Source of the DNA: Sepioteuthis lessoniana
Taxonomy: Eukaryota > Mollusca > Cephalopoda > Myopsida > Loliginidae
Direction of reading: 5' to 3'
NCBI GenBank assembly: GCA_963585895.1
Contig: CAUZXS010005775.1
Span: 7,501-71,500 of the forward strand
DNA: 64,000 bases
This document shows positions 23,231-35,436 of this stretch, in pieces (the stretch's first letter is position 1; each line of letters begins with the position of its first letter). The position numbers and the translations under genes were made by a program. Under the pieces are notes generated by a model that was not told the DNA's origin, ran no database searches, and saw only the letters and a program-made list of their open reading frames with translations.

Positions 23231-24025
23231 CCCGCTCAAACAATTACGGATGTGGACTACGTCGATGGCGTAGTGCTTCTGGCAAATACACCCACTCAAG
23301 TCAAAAATCCCAGCTACATAGTCTGGAATGAGTAGCTGTTGGCATAGGCCTCCATGTCAATGCAGACAAGACAGAATACATGTGCTTTAATCAAAGAGGC
23401 GACATCTCCATAATAAAGGGTGGAGCCTTTGAAACTAGTGGACAAGTTCAACTACCTAGGAAGCAGTGTCTCAACAACTGAAACAGACTTCAACATGCGA
23501 CTAGCAAAGACATGAACAGCTATCAATTGGCTATAGGTCATATGGAAGTCAGACCTGACCGATAAAATAAAATGGAGTTTTTCCAAGCAGCGGTCATGTT
23601 GTTAATGCTATATGGATGCACCAAATGGATGCTAACTAAATGTACAGAGAAAAAGCTTGACGGCAATTACACAAGAATGCTGCTTGCAATATTGAACAAG
23701 TCCTGGAGGCAGCACCCCACAAAGCAGAAGCTATACGCCCACCTACCACTCATCATGAAAACTATCAAAGTTAGATGAACCAAACATGCAGGACACTGCT
23801 GGAGAAGTAAAGACAAACTCATAATTGACATACTCCTATGGACCTCTTCACATGGATGAGCAAAGGCAGGATGAATAGCTAGAACCTATATACAACAGGT
23901 TAGTGCCGATTCAGGATGTATCCTTGAAAACCTACTGGGAGTGATAGACGATAGAGACGGGTGACGAAAGAGGGTCAAGGAGATCTGTGCAGGTAGCACG
24001 ACATGATGATGATGATGATGACTGT
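23231..24025 (+). mobile_element. LINE 3' part (reverse transcriptase C-terminal region), inserted in a SINE-C
   Basis: The plus strand encodes, with many stops and shifts, VDYVDGVVLLANTPTQVK (a reverse transcriptase core with DD altered to VD), LVDKFNYLGSSVSTTE, IWKSDLTDKIKWSFFQAAV, LYGCTKWMLTKCTEKKLDG, NYTRMLLAILNKSWRQHPTK and HAGHCWRSKDKLIIDILLW, ending in a short atg/gat repeat (24003-24023). This is the typical C-terminal half of a non-LTR retrotransposon protein. The sequence on both sides is one SINE-C: head and middle at 23086-23230 and tail at 24026-24090. The LINE therefore landed in the SINE. Confidence 0.7.
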
Positions 24026-24090
24026 CCTTCTACAATAATGCCTTTGGTATCAAATAACCCATGAAGATTGATATACCATTAAATATTCTT
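24026..24090 (+). mobile_element. SINE-C, 3' part after the LINE
   Basis: ccttctacaataatgccttt then ggtatcaaataacccatgaa and gattgataccattaaa-like sequence complete the SINE begun at 23086. Confidence 0.6.
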
Positions 24091-24860
24091 TTGCTCTATA
24101 TTACAGTTCTTTCTTTCTCAATTCATTTAAGTTTTGCTATGTGATACAAAACAATGAAATTTCTCATTTTCTCTGAAGTGATACCAATGTGCATGACACA
24201 CAAACACATGCACAACTATAAGCCACATTTTATAACTAAATAGATTGTACATTAAAACTTATATTTTCCCCACAAATTAGAAGTGGCATGAAAAAAAATT
24301 CTTTTTTAGTCTTTAAGTAGAAAAAAATTTCAAAGAAATAATGATTAAATAAAATTCATTTGCATATATTGAATTACATTTTATTGATTCTTTCAATTGG
24401 AATTCATTTGGAAAATGACAACTTTAGATAAGCAAAGAATGAATTAAATTAAAAATAAGTTTATAGGTAAATTCAATCTAAATGATAATTAATTTGAAAA
24501 TATAGATAATATAATAAACTCCTTTCTTTATTAATCAAATAAACATAAGTTTTCTTTGTTTCTATGACAACCTCTTTGATGACAAACTTTAGATTTTCCC
24601 CAGAAAGTTAAGGCAGAAGATTAATTCAATTTTTTTTTTTGTTATAGAATTAAGGGGAGTCGTCAACATAAACCTGTACAATTGAAGTTTGCCTTGTGCT
24701 CCCATTTAATTATAATTCATGTCTGTTTCTCTCAAGGATACCATGTCTCTTTTTTTTTTTTTTTAATATTTAAAGTACTGATATTAAAATGATCTTGAGT
24801 CACCATCAAGACTTCAGACATGGATTCTCCATGTATACATACTTATGCAAATATATTATA

Positions 24861-25072
24861 AGTAAAGTAAGTAAAGTTCGTGACTGTAGTCGAGAGTGAC
24901 CTGAAGCCCCCTTTTTCAATACCTACTATCCTGGGGTGTAGGAAAGGGTGCTACTCCATTCCCTGGATTGCTCCACTTTACCCTTGATCCTTACCTTATA
25001 ATGCTGAGGGTTAAGCAAGGAGAAATCAAGTACTTTTTTTTTTTTTTTTGAGTCTTTGGTATGACTCGACAC
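24861..25072 (-). mobile_element. SINE-B, head-truncated
   Basis: The reverse-complement body and 3' end are present (ctggattgctccactttacc, cttataatgctgagggttaa). The linker is expanded to T17 at 25034-25050 on the plus strand, and the tRNA head is lost beyond gactcgac. Confidence 0.75.
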
Positions 25073-25412
25073 TTTAGCCATTATATGAAATAATAACTGA
25101 ATAAATAAATATAAGTTTTCAAATATATTTGATAGCATGGATGCTTATCTGTGTCCATGTGATAATTAAAATTAATATTACTAATTTTTTTCATCGATAC
25201 ACAAATTACATTTACTATTGAAGCTATTTGCAGTTGAAGACTGCCTGACTATTTTCCACTTTATTTGGAGCAGGGTCAGCCCCTGATCCTTAAGGTTCCA
25301 AAAATATTTAGAGCGGTTTGGTTTCTAAGCTGAGGATTGGAAAAAGGATGTCTATGGTTATACTACCTTTGTTTCCAATTCCCAGTGGATATATATATAT
25401 AACAAAATAAAA

Positions 25413-25482
25413 CAGCACATTGGCATAATGGTTTGAGTGCTCACCAATTGCCTGAGAGAGCAGGGTTCAATTTGGCCACTAA
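25413..25482 (+). mobile_element. tRNA-like SINE head fragment
   Basis: attggcataatggtttgagt resembles an A box and gagcagggttcaattt a B box, with spacing like a tRNA-derived SINE promoter. The downstream sequence does not match the SINE-B body. Confidence 0.4.
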
Positions 25483-26174
25483 TTTTCATTACTTATTCAG
25501 AAAACCTACTCAGGCAATTTACCAGATTAAAAAAAAAAATTGATTTTTAAAAGATTTAGGAGGATCCAATTTACAATAAAAATGTCAAAATGATCATTAA
25601 ATTTCTGACCTACATGTAAGCAGGTTATATTTTCCTTGATTTTATTTTCAAATTTGATCTTTAAAATAGTGCTTACATCATTGAAACTAGGCCCCAAATG
25701 TTTTTCTCACTTTACTTTTAAGGGATTTTCCTTCTCTTAAGTTTGTTTCCTTCCTCAGTTTAATGACATTAACCTTTCATGGGTAATTTCATGCCAAACC
25801 TGTTTTTGTAAAAGAATTGTAGTGGTATTGTTTAACTGATGGGTTAAATAGTACCACTGTTTGCTATATAAGAAAGGAATATTATCATATGATTTCAGAA
25901 AGGGAGCATCCTGTTTGCAATATGAATACAATGCCGAAAATGATGACTTTCCATCATTCATGTACATGAGTTATCTTCCCTTTGTATTTATTATTTCCAA
26001 AGAGGTGGAGCAGGAAAAATTATCATAGTTGAAGTAAGACAAAAATTTCAATGACATGAGCACCATTTCAAAGTTGATATTTGAAAATAAAACCGAGAGA
26101 AATATAACTAGTATACACACCTAAAAGAAGAGGCTGTCATGGTGTAAAGATTATCATTATAAAAAGTGGATTCA

Positions 26175-26325
26175 GACCTCTCCAAAGATTCAGAACTAAA
26201 GCCTCCTGATCAGACGCAGTTTTATGTAATGCTAAGAATATTGCTTTTTTTTTTGTTGGGGTGGTCTTACCTCTCTACAGGGAATACAGTCAGCATGTTC
26301 TAAGCCTAACTGACAGGGTGGGCAT
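26175..26325 (+). repeat. Variant Repeat A tail
   Basis: gcctcctgatcagacgcagt, a T-rich stretch, then ggtcttacctctctacaggg and ttctaagcctaactgacagg. The same variant occurs at 38741-38872 and 62460-62545. Confidence 0.5.
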
Positions 26326-26367
26326 GAAAAGCTCAAACTCTACAGCTGTAATGATTGATTAGTTGGA

Positions 26368-27625
26368 TTTTTATGGCACATCAACTCTTGCAGGTTATTT
26401 AAATCCAAATCCTCTGTATACATATATATTAAATATATATGATTTTGTTTGGTTTGGTTGGATTTTAAGGCATCTCAACCATTGTAAATAATTTAATGCT
26501 AAATCCTCTTCAAACTTATATATTAAATATATAGGATTTGAAAACATTTTGTTGATAAAATTCTTAAACGACCCTGAACTTATTCTTTTGCACCTAGTGA
26601 AATGGTTTCAAGTATTTCTATTTATGATAAACCATTTGTTTGCACCCCTTTAGATATACATGATATTTAAGCTATTAGTTTGTCCTTAATTCCATTCTTA
26701 AATGAGTTAGAACTAATTTGTTTGCACATGAGTATTGCTTTTGTTTCTACACATTAAAATGTTTCAGTTATTGCTTTGTAACACTTAAAATTCTATTCAA
26801 TATTAATCATTTGGTTGCACACAGTGAAGTGGTTACAACTATTGCTATTTAACACAATGTATTCTATTCAACAATATTCATTCATTTATACACAATCAAA
26901 TGGTTCCAAGTATCACTATGTAATACTAATTATTCAATTTAGACATACAGTTAAAGAGTTTTACGAATAATTCAAATCAATATTACCCATTCTTTTGCAC
27001 ACAGTCTAGTAAAAGTAAAATGGTGACCATTGTCGAGGGTAACCTGAAGGTTCCCTTTTCTATAGCTACTACACCAAAGTGTAGGGAAGGGCACTATTCC
27101 TTTCCTTTGATGTGTACCTTATAATGCTGGGTGTTAAGCAAGGAGATATCAAGTACCATTTTTGAGTCTTTGGCATGACTCGACCTGGGATTGAACTCCA
27201 GTCTCCTGAACTATTGGTGAACACTCTACTGAATAGACCAATGTTAAATGGTCCCAATCATTGCTATGTATCACTAACAATTCAATTAAACAATATTATT
27301 TCTAACATTTTAATTTAGCCAAAGTCAACAAAGTTAAATTGTTCCAAGTATTGCTATGTATGACTAACAATTCAATTTTGCATAAATCATTTGTTTGCAC
27401 TCAGTTTAAGTGTCAAACAGTTCTATTTGACCCATTCAGGATCTTATCAGGTGCTACCAAATCAGTGACAGAGTGGACCCAGGAGCAATAGTAATGAAGG
27501 GGTACTCCACATTTCTTAAAGCTCCAACATTACTGGAGCCTCACCATAATATTGTTTAATGTCATATCTTGGACACTTGTTGAGGGAGTCTTACACCCCA
27601 CCACTGCAGAGATGCAAATCTGTCC
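26368..27625 (+). repeat. Repeat A, longest copy, with two heads and a SINE-B inside
   Basis: Heads at 26368 (gcacatcaactcttgcaggt) and 26450 (gcatctcaaccattgtaaat), a long subrepeat array (cactaacaattcaattaaac), SINE-B at 27010-27243, and a tail to about 27615. Confidence 0.8.
27010..27243 (-). mobile_element. SINE-B, nearly full length
   Basis: It includes the body, linker, a degenerate B box (cgacctgggattgaactcca) and the A-box side (ggtgaacactctactgaata). It sits inside a long Repeat A copy. Confidence 0.8.
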
Positions 27626-28053
27626 AACTAATTCATCGTCTGACTCTGATCAACTGTGACCCACTAACTGATCGTCCGCTCGGATTTTGACCAACTAGAT
27701 CAACTGCCTGCTAAATAATTCTCATATATATTATTAATTATATATCACTATTATATGTTATTAATTACATATTATCAATTATCTTAAGTAATGATAAGAA
27801 CACTTATTGAAAACTTTTCAGTCATACATCATCACTCAAGTCAGCTGACATTGCATCCAAAATACTTATTATCAACATCCTATCTGCTGCAGATTTCAAA
27901 ACACCCTAACCCTTTGGTGCGACACATGCATCATTTGACCATTCTCATACTCTTTGATTCAAAGTTTTTAGCTAATTCACAACTTATTACTACAAATAAA
28001 ATAATTAACTTATATGATTAATTACTATCCTTAATCATATTACCGTTTGTTAC

Positions 28054-28163
28054 CTTCTGGACCTCAACAAGAGCATTCAGAGCTGTCAAATTCTGCCTCA
28101 CGTTGCTAAGATATGGCAAAACTTCTGCTTCATCTTCATGTCGACTCTTATTACTCAACTTTT
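28054..28163 (-). CDS. Exon 4 of the unidentified minus-strand gene
   Basis: This is the most gene-like stretch in the window: 36 codons such as RHEDEAEVLPYLSN and LTALNALVEVQK, mixed in charge and helical in character, possibly a short coiled coil. The donor is cagaag|gtaaca. The acceptor is inferred at ctgctcacag, with a T-run further upstream. It enters in phase 1, matching exon 3, and leaves in phase 0, matching exon 5. No other copy occurs in the window, so it is not an obvious repeat. The intron before it is about 23 kb and full of transposons. I cannot name the protein. Confidence 0.6.
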
Positions 28164-28544
28164 CTGTGAGCAGTTGATGTGTTTGAATGACACATTTGAG
28201 GAAAAAAAAAAACTCGACGTTTTACTATGTGGTAACACCTAACCTTGTTTTGTAAATGCAACACATCTGCTTACAGCTATTTGATAAAATCTAAGGATCC
28301 TTCTATCCAAAAGCAGAATAAGGCCTATATAAGAAATTTAATTTAAAGACAATAAATGAAACATTGATAAGTTTTAAAAAAATGTGATGAGCTGGTATGA
28401 AAATTAAAAATTAAATTAACTTAAAATGAACAAATACAACAATTTTTAAAAAAGAATTTTTATACATAAAAAATAGTTAAAATTTTAAACTATTTCTCCT
28501 TTCAACTTGAAAGACATGCATATATCATTCAAACACACACAAAC

Positions 28545-29000
28545 ACGAGTCATTCAATAAGGTGAAATATTCCCGAATGAGTTTGCAAAAGAAAGCACCG
28601 TTCATGATTGCTCTTTTGTCAAGGAAATCAATTGTGATGGGTTTTTTCATAGCTATGATCACTCATGATCTTCTTTACTGACTGCAGAGCCTGGAACTTT
28701 CTCTTTACCGGAGAGTGCGTGTTTTCACTCCCTTGGCTGTCTTTTTGATTCAGGCCCATTGTGGTAAGCCTATGTTTTGCCCATTTGTAAAGAGTTTTGG
28801 ACTAAAACATGCTTCTCCATACGCATAACATTTTTCTCTAAGTTTCACATGGTTTATTCTTCTCGGGTGGCAAATATTTAAAGAAAAAACATTGTTCAAT
28901 CCTGGAAGAGTAGTTAACTTGCCATTATCTTGAATAGTCTCAAAAGAAATATTTTTGCGTGATTGAAATAATTTTTGCAATAAAACCCATTCGAAACAAT
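28545..29000 (-). mobile_element. Mariner-like transposase relic
   Basis: A left end with acgagtcattcaataagg resembles mariner terminal repeats. Minus-strand frames give RRINHVKLREKCYAYGEA, then after stops KKPITIDFLDKRAIMNGAFF and KLIREYF, which fits the mariner 'DFLDKGATIN' block. Several stops and frame changes are present. It lies upstream (in transcription) of exon 4, in the large intron. Confidence 0.5.
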
Positions 29001-29184
29001 GTGGTGAGAGAAAAAAAATCTTTCAAAACGAATTCCTTTATCAGTTTAAGCATTCCATTGTTATAATCAAAACGTTTCGGCTGATGCATCCTTTCGCGTC
29101 AAACTCGAGAGTCCGCACATAACTTCAAACCGAACGCTTTATTTAATTCAAAGGAGTAGATTGATCTAATTTCGTTAATTATGA

Positions 29185-29446
29185 CTGGGTACTGGCCTAG
29201 CGGTTAGAGTGTTCGCCAATGGCCCGAGAGACCTGGGTTCAATCCCAGGTCGAGTCATACCAAAGACTCAAAATGGTACTTGGTGCCTCCTTGCTTAACA
29301 CTCACCATTATAAGGTACGGATCAAGGGTAAAGTAGAGCAATCCAGGGAAGGAGTAGCGCCCTCTCCTACACCTTGGTGTAGTAGCTATCGAAAAGGGAG
29401 CCTTCGGGTTACCCTCGACTATGGTCACCAACTTTACTTACTTACA
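29185..29446 (+). mobile_element. SINE-B, full-length reference copy (+)
   Basis: This is the most complete copy. The A-box region is cctagcggttagagtgttcg, the B-box region ctgggttcaatcccaggtcg, then ataccaaagactcaaaatgg, the body, and a 3' end of caactttacttacttac. This structure supports origin from a tRNA by polymerase III transcription. It is the first of three adjoining copies (+,-,+). Confidence 0.85.
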
Positions 29447-29455
29447 AGTGGCCTA

Positions 29456-29708
29456 AAGTAAAGTTGGCGACCTAAGTCGACGGCTACCAGTAGGCTCCCT
29501 TTTCAACAGCTATTACACCGAGGTGTAGGGGAGGGCGCTACTCCTTTCCCTAAATTGCTCCACTACCCTTGGAACGTACCTTATAATAATAATAATATAA
29601 TATACAAGGAGGTATCAAGTAGCATTTTTTAAGTCTTTGGTATGACGTGACCTGGGGTTGAACCCAGGTCTCCCGGACCATTGGCAAACACTCTACTCAC
29701 TAGGCCAA
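29456..29708 (-). mobile_element. SINE-B (-), middle of the triplet
   Basis: An inverted copy starts about 10 bases after the previous one. Its body carries an ATA-rich expansion (taataataataatataata, 29583-29602), and its head ends in ctaggccaat at 29708. Confidence 0.8.
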
Positions 29709-29957
29709 TTAGAGGGTAGAGTATTCACCAACTGTCCGGGACACTAGGATTCAATCCCTGGTCGAGTCATACCAAAGACTTTAAAAATGGTACTTGATAC
29801 CTCCTTGCTTATCACTCAGCAATATAAAAGGTACGTATCAAGGGTAAAGTGGAGCAATCCTGGGAAAGGCGTAGCACCCTCCCCGACACCCCGGTGTGGT
29901 AGCTATTGAAAAGGGAGCCTTTGAGCCACGCTTGACTGTGGTCCTCAACTTTACTTA
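29709..29957 (+). mobile_element. SINE-B (+), third of the triplet
   Basis: It directly follows the inverted copy. It has a modified B box (ggattcaatccctggtcg) and a full body ending gtcctcaactttacttacaa. Confidence 0.8.
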
Positions 29958-29984
29958 CAAGTGTTAATCCATCGCGAATATTCC

Positions 29985-30140
29985 TTGTTATTCATATGCA
30001 GTTAGGATTGGACCTGCAACCTATCGATATTTTCTCTTAGAAGCACTTTTAACCAAACGCCTATATCAGTTGCGCCATGTGTCCAGCAGTGAAATCATCT
30101 GCTTAATGCCTTTCTCCAGATAATAGCCAGAATACGCTAA
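29985..30140. mobile_element. Repeat H head fragment
   Basis: ggattggacctgcaacctat, gcacttttaaccaaacgcct, atatcagttgcgccatgtgt match the head of the copy at 12690-12830. Confidence 0.45.
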
Positions 30141-30481
30141 GAGATAAAAATTATTAAGCTTCATCTCAGAAATTTAGACAAATAAAACGAAATCTCTTAA
30201 ATATATAGATAAATAATGGAGTGTAATCCGAAAATAAATCGAGAAAAATTAAACGGCCAACTTTTTCTTGTACAAATTTTCCCTATGTTTTTTATACTTT
30301 TAAACATCCATTGTTGATTTAACATCATGAATATCATCCCTCACAGTCCTTATGATAGTTCATTAGAACCAAAACGCTATAGTGTTGATTTTGATTCTCT
30401 ATAAATCTCTTGTACTTGGATTATCTTGTTATCAATTTCTCTCTCTCTCTATATATATATATATATGATTCGAGGAAAATA

Positions 30482-30832
30482 GTTTGATTGGTTGGTTGTT
30501 TTACGGCGTATAAACACTTTTTCGGGTCATTTAACGCCGAATTGAATTTCAAACGATTCAGTTTAAGAATAGTTTTTGTTAACAAACAGTTAAATGTCAA
30601 AACAGTTCTATTTCAAACAATTCACTTTAGCGTTAGTACACAATTTAATTCTACTTGACCCATGGGAAGGATGGCAATGAATATGTACTCCGCATTCCCC
30701 AAAGTTCTAGCATTTCTGGAACCTCACCATCAGATTGTTTAGGGTCATATCTTGGACACTCGTTGGGGGGGGGGGTCTTACCCTCTGCAGAGGTGCAATC
30801 GATGTATTCTACAGCCCCAGCCAAATGGGCTA
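30482..30832 (+). repeat. Repeat A, short copy
   Basis: Head ttacggcgtataaacacttt, two subrepeats, tail with a G10 run (30766-30775) ending cagccccagccaaatgggc. Confidence 0.8.
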
Positions 30833-31044
30833 TAAAATTGCAAGTATTCCTATCTAATATAAATACTTTGCACACAGAAAAATAGTCTGAGGGTTAGACT
30901 AAAATGTTATAATCGGAAGAGAATGTGGAATATACACTGGAGAGCTCAATGTTAACGGCTATCGGATATATAAATTATTTCAGATTAGATATATATCCAA
31001 ACCCTCCGGCAGGGCAGAAACATTTTTTTTTTTATATAAGTTAG

Positions 31045-31222
31045 ACATAAAAAGAATTCAACTTTGTAATTCCATCATGAATTTATTTTGGTTTAAAAGC
31101 GTATTGTGAACTCTTTATATAGAAAAATATATATTACTTTTTTCCATCTGAAGAGGTCCCAATACCATCAGTTAACCGAAATAAATTTATAATGGAATTA
31201 CAAAATTGAATTTTTTTTCGTT
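31045..31222. repeat. Foldback element beside a microsatellite
   Basis: gaattcaactttgtaattcc at the left pairs with ggaattacaaaattgaattt at the right. A (CA)n repeat follows at 31229-31266. Confidence 0.6.
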
Positions 31223-31226
31223 ATAT

Positions 31227-31267
<41 letters not shown>

Positions 31268-31412
31268 GAAAAATATTTCTGCCAAATAGACCATGACTTT
31301 AACAGACGCAAAATTCAGTATAACAGAAGATAGGGGGAAATGATGAAAGACTTCAATACAAGAATTATGACGAGACTCTTCGGGTAACGGTTACCGTCGT
31401 CGGAAATGGGAT

Positions 31413-31628
31413 TGGCGACCATCTGTTTGCGCTTGATTTTGTGCTAATGCCCTTTAGAAAAATATCACTTCCCACCATACCTAGACAGTAGGGCAGATTG
31501 GTTATCTAACCTTGGTAAGGCAACCAAGTCTAGGAGAGGATATTTTGAATTCAAACCAGCAGTAATCTGTTTAAAAAATGACCTTGTGTCACATCCTGCC
31601 CATTACTAGATTGGAGTAAATACATAAA
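31413..31628 (+). mobile_element. SINE-D, head-truncated
   Basis: gcgcttgattttgtgctaat at the start, cctagacagtagggcagatt, aaccaagtctaggagaggat, gaattcaaaccagcagtaat and tgaccttgtgtcacatcctg in SINE-D order. Confidence 0.65.
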
Positions 31629-32080
31629 TTCTAGAAATCAGTGAATATGTAAATATTTTGAAGAGTGTATATTTACGGAGCAAGTTATTATTCAAACAAG
31701 TTTTGTTAAAGACGATAGAACACTGTTTATAATTTTTAATTTTATTTTTAACTCAAAGGAATTGTCCATTTCTAACTAACTATTTGTAATCCTTTTTTCC
31801 AACCGAACGTTTTAAAACAAAACTCTGAAAACTTTCCAACCGACTTATTCAAAACAAAACGCTACAAATAATTAAAACAGTAAAAGACTCAAATTGTCAA
31901 CTCCAAACTACACTACCCCTGATGACGACCTAAAGTATAGTCGAAGCTATTGGGCAGAAAACATGAGAGAATTCCTTTACCACCTAGATCCCGACGCAAG
32001 GAAAATAAAAAAAAATTGGAAAAATAAAATTAAAAATAATAAACAGTGTTCCATCATCTTTAAAACTTGCTTGAAATGAT

Positions 32081-32112
<32 letters not shown>

Positions 32113-32256
32113 CGTGCAAATTTGGAATTGAGATTTTAAAAGCGTGCTCGTATCTAATATGAATAAGAAATTTTAAAACCGATTGAAATATCTTAAAACA
32201 ATTCTATTAAAAAAAAAAAAAAAAGAATTGGACGCTTTGTTTCGTCTACGTCTCAG

Positions 32257-32355
32257 AGAATCTTTTTTTTTGCCGTGGAACTGGTGCTTAAGGAGTTCAA
32301 GACAGGATTTGCGGCCAGAAGCAATGCACAGAGGGAAAAAAATTCCTGGTATACG
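32257..32355 (+). CDS. Weak plus-strand exon candidate
   Basis: After ttcgtctacgtctcag the 99 bases are open in one frame, reading AVELVLKEFKTGFAARSN and onward, and end at acg|gtaaat. The middle is unusually rich in G+C for this window. It contains a T9 run coding Phe-Phe-Phe, and another good acceptor lies only about 20 bases after the donor, which is hard to reconcile with a normal intron. It may be a relic of a transposon gene instead. Confidence 0.22.
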
Positions 32356-32550
32356 GTAAATTGTTTTTTTCGTTTCAGCACGTACCATAGGACATTTCTA
32401 TGTATTGAAATATATATAAATATATATATACACACACACACACAGTTATATCCAATTTGAGTCCAGAGACGATGAGTTTGGAATATTCGTATGAAAAATA
32501 TGTAAGGGAACTCTAATTGTGGTTGAGTTTTCTTCTATTTACGTTTCAGA

Positions 32551-32900
32551 TTTACACAAGAATGCTGCGTGCAATCTTGAACATGTCCTGGCGGTAACAC
32601 CCCACAAGACACCAACTGTACGGCCACCTGCCTCCTATCACGAAAATTATTCAAGTTAGACGAACCAGACATGCAGGACACTGCTGGAGAAGCAGGGACG
32701 AACTCATAAGAGATGTACTCTTATGGACCCCCACGCATGGCCGTGCAAACGCAGGACGACCAGCACGAACATACATTCAGCAGCTATGTGAGGATACGGG
32801 ATGTTGTCCTGAAGACCTGCCTAGGGCGATGAACGATAGGGAGGAGTGGCGAGAGAGGGTCAGGGATATCCGTGCTACCAGCACGACATGATGATGATGT
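32551..32900 (+). mobile_element. LINE 3' end fragment, same family as 23231-24025
   Basis: It starts at the 'tacacaagaatgctgcgtgc' block, equivalent to YTRMLRAILN, then reads HLPPITKIIQVRRTRHAGHC-like sequence, DVLLWTPTHGRANAG, TYIQQLCEDTG and EEWRERVRDIRATS-like residues, ending in catgatgatgatg. It is closer to a coding state than the 23-kb copy but is truncated at the 5' end, as is usual for LINE insertions. Confidence 0.65.
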
Positions 32901-33051
32901 TTGAAATATATATAAGTTTGTGGTTTGGTGGGCTAGGGGTAGAGCAAATGCGATATAATTTGGAAACTGATCGATATCTGTGATTGAACTATTATATAAT
33001 AAATAAACAATAATAAACAAATATTAGTTTTTATATATATTCAATTAAATG

Positions 33052-33873
33052 GATGCCATTTCATTGCCATCACTCCCAGGTCAACTCTGGCTCAGAGTGA
33101 CAGCACCTGATAGGGTCCCATTGTACTTAACTGTGGTTTCGAAAGTTAACTGTTTTTGCATTTAAACTGCGTATTTATGCCAAACAAAGTAGTTTAAAAT
33201 AGAACTGTTTTGACATTTAAACTGCGTACTTAAGCTAAATTGAATTATCTGAAATAAAACTGTTTTTATATTTAACTGTGTATTGTCCAGTTGGCTGGGC
33301 TGTATAATACACCGACTGCACCTCTGCAGAGGAAAGATCCCCCTCAACAAGTATCCTGGATATGACACTAAACAATCTGAAAGTAAGGTTCCAGTGATGC
33401 TGGAGCTTTGGGGAATGCGGAGCACCCCTTCATTGCCATTGCTCCCTGGTCAACACTGGCCCGAAGTTGTAGCATATCTATCTATGGGTTGAATAGAACT
33501 AATCTGCGTACTTATATTAAACTAGATTACTTGAAATAGAATTGTTCTGACATCTAAATTGGGTACTTAGGCTAAACTAATTGTCTGAAAGAACTGTTTT
33601 TGACATTAAAACTGTACACGCTAAATTGAATTATTAAACGAGAACAGTTTTGACACTTAACTGTGTGTGGACAATAACTATACTCATACAAAACTGAATG
33701 TGTGAATTAGAACTTTTTGACTAAAGTGGATAGCTTGAAATAGAAATATTTTTGACAATTAAACTGTGTACTTATGCTAGTCAGAATTGTTTGAAATTGA
33801 ACTGATTGCTTGTATAAAAATTGATGTGGCATTAAGGTTGATACCCCATAAAACCCAAACAACTAATCAGGCA
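33052..33873 (-). repeat. Repeat A, inverted; truncated copy followed by a complete copy
   Basis: A partial tail and subrepeats at 33052-33285, then a complete inverted copy from ccagttggctgggctgtata (33289) to the head ggcattaaggttgatacccc near 33850. Confidence 0.8.
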
Positions 33874-33950
33874 GAAAATTTTTTTTTCAGCCAGATAATT
33901 GCTATGTAAGGACGGTGTTAAACCACTGGTAGCAGATAAGCATCCATGTT

Positions 33951-33997
<47 letters not shown>

Positions 33998-35436
33998 TAA
34001 ATAAATAAAACGTGCTTATTTCTGATGTGACGTGGACGAAACAAAGGATTCCTCTTTTCGACTTGTTTTAAGATATTTTATTTTAAATATGAGTACGTAT
34101 TTAAAAGCTATTCCACACACATTTTTTAAACGAGTAAAAATCCATTAAAAATATTCTCATGATTTTTTTCTCTTCATTATGTGATGGTTATCTGAAGAGA
34201 TTGGTTTTTCTTATGGAGTGGCCAATAGAATTTTTATTGATCATATCTAACTGACGGTCTGCTGAGTTTTTTTTTTTTTTTTTTTTTCATATATATCAGA
34301 AGTTAGTGTTTTGTTTATAGATATCAAGTCCTCTTGAAAATGATTTTTATAAACAGATCATTTCTTGCCAATAATCACAGGCAGGGCCATTCGTGCCGGG
34401 TGCGTAATTAAAACTTGATCGCTTGGTCTCTGGGTGGGTGTCTTTTTCCCTCAGAAATACCTGCTTTGAAGGTTAGAATTTAATTTTCGGCGCCTGAGGT
34501 GCTTGCAAAAAAAAGGAATGCCGATAGGACCAAGCATTTATTAGGATAGCTGCGCATAATTCTTTATTCGTACGTCGCTATAAAACCACTATGTCATATA
34601 TCAACTCGGTAGCAAGTCGGTTAAATCCCATCCTCAGAGGAGAAGGCAACTCAACAATTGAAGTATTCCGGTCATTCACCTTTCTTACATAGATTGACTG
34701 TTCCAACACTATTTTCATAGATACCCGCACACATCATCAACAAAGTCATCAATATATCTATATCTCACAATTCAAATAAAATAAAGTTCACACACACAGT
34801 AAGAGTCAAATCCACAGCTCTGTACAAATGCTGGTCTGAAGAGCGACTGCCATAAACACAATGCCTTATTTACCCACTATTCTCATTCGCTACCGACTGG
34901 ACCCCCAACCATTACCCAACTCACCCACTAACTCCAGTGTCCATCTTCTGCCGGACACTGAATTAACATCCAAAGTAGATGTTTTCGAATAACCCTGGCT
35001 TTCCTCAAACACTTGTCAGATGAATAAGTTGGAGAGACACGAACACGAACGAGTGGAGGTAAAGGAGTGATCTTGTAGAATATACGGAGGGAGAATGAGA
35101 TTAAAGGATTTCTGCCTACCTTTTGCGTGTATCTTGGCGGCTAATTGAAATGTCTGTTTAATACAAGACAGACTTCATTAAAAACTGGCGATTTGGTTTA
35201 ATTTAAGCCAAGAAAATGAAAGTTTAAAAGCGGAGCAAACGTTCCTTCTGACCTAAACTGGCCATCTTCTCAATATCTTTCAACTCAACAAAAACGACTT
35301 TTGTAACCTCCACCTCGCAAGTGTGTGATTGATTATAATATTTTATGGAAGCTTTCTTCGGAAAGTAATCTATTCATTTTGAATATCGTAAAAACTGGTT
35401 GAGTTGCCTGGACAACCAATAACTTTTTGTCGAATA
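33874..35436. other. Unique stretch with higher G+C than average
   Basis: A (TA)n repeat and a T22 run (34268-34289) lie at the left. From 34370 to 35440 I see no repeat family and no frame with splice support. It could hold non-coding exons or control sequence, but nothing shows it. Confidence 0.35.
33951..34010. repeat. (TA)n(AATA)n microsatellite
   Basis: A TA run passing into aaataaataaataaataa. Confidence 0.9.

Noticed and set aside
29185-29260. tRNA gene with A and B boxes
   Set aside because: It is the head of a SINE-B; the sequence continues directly into the SINE body and no complete cloverleaf acceptor stem is seen.
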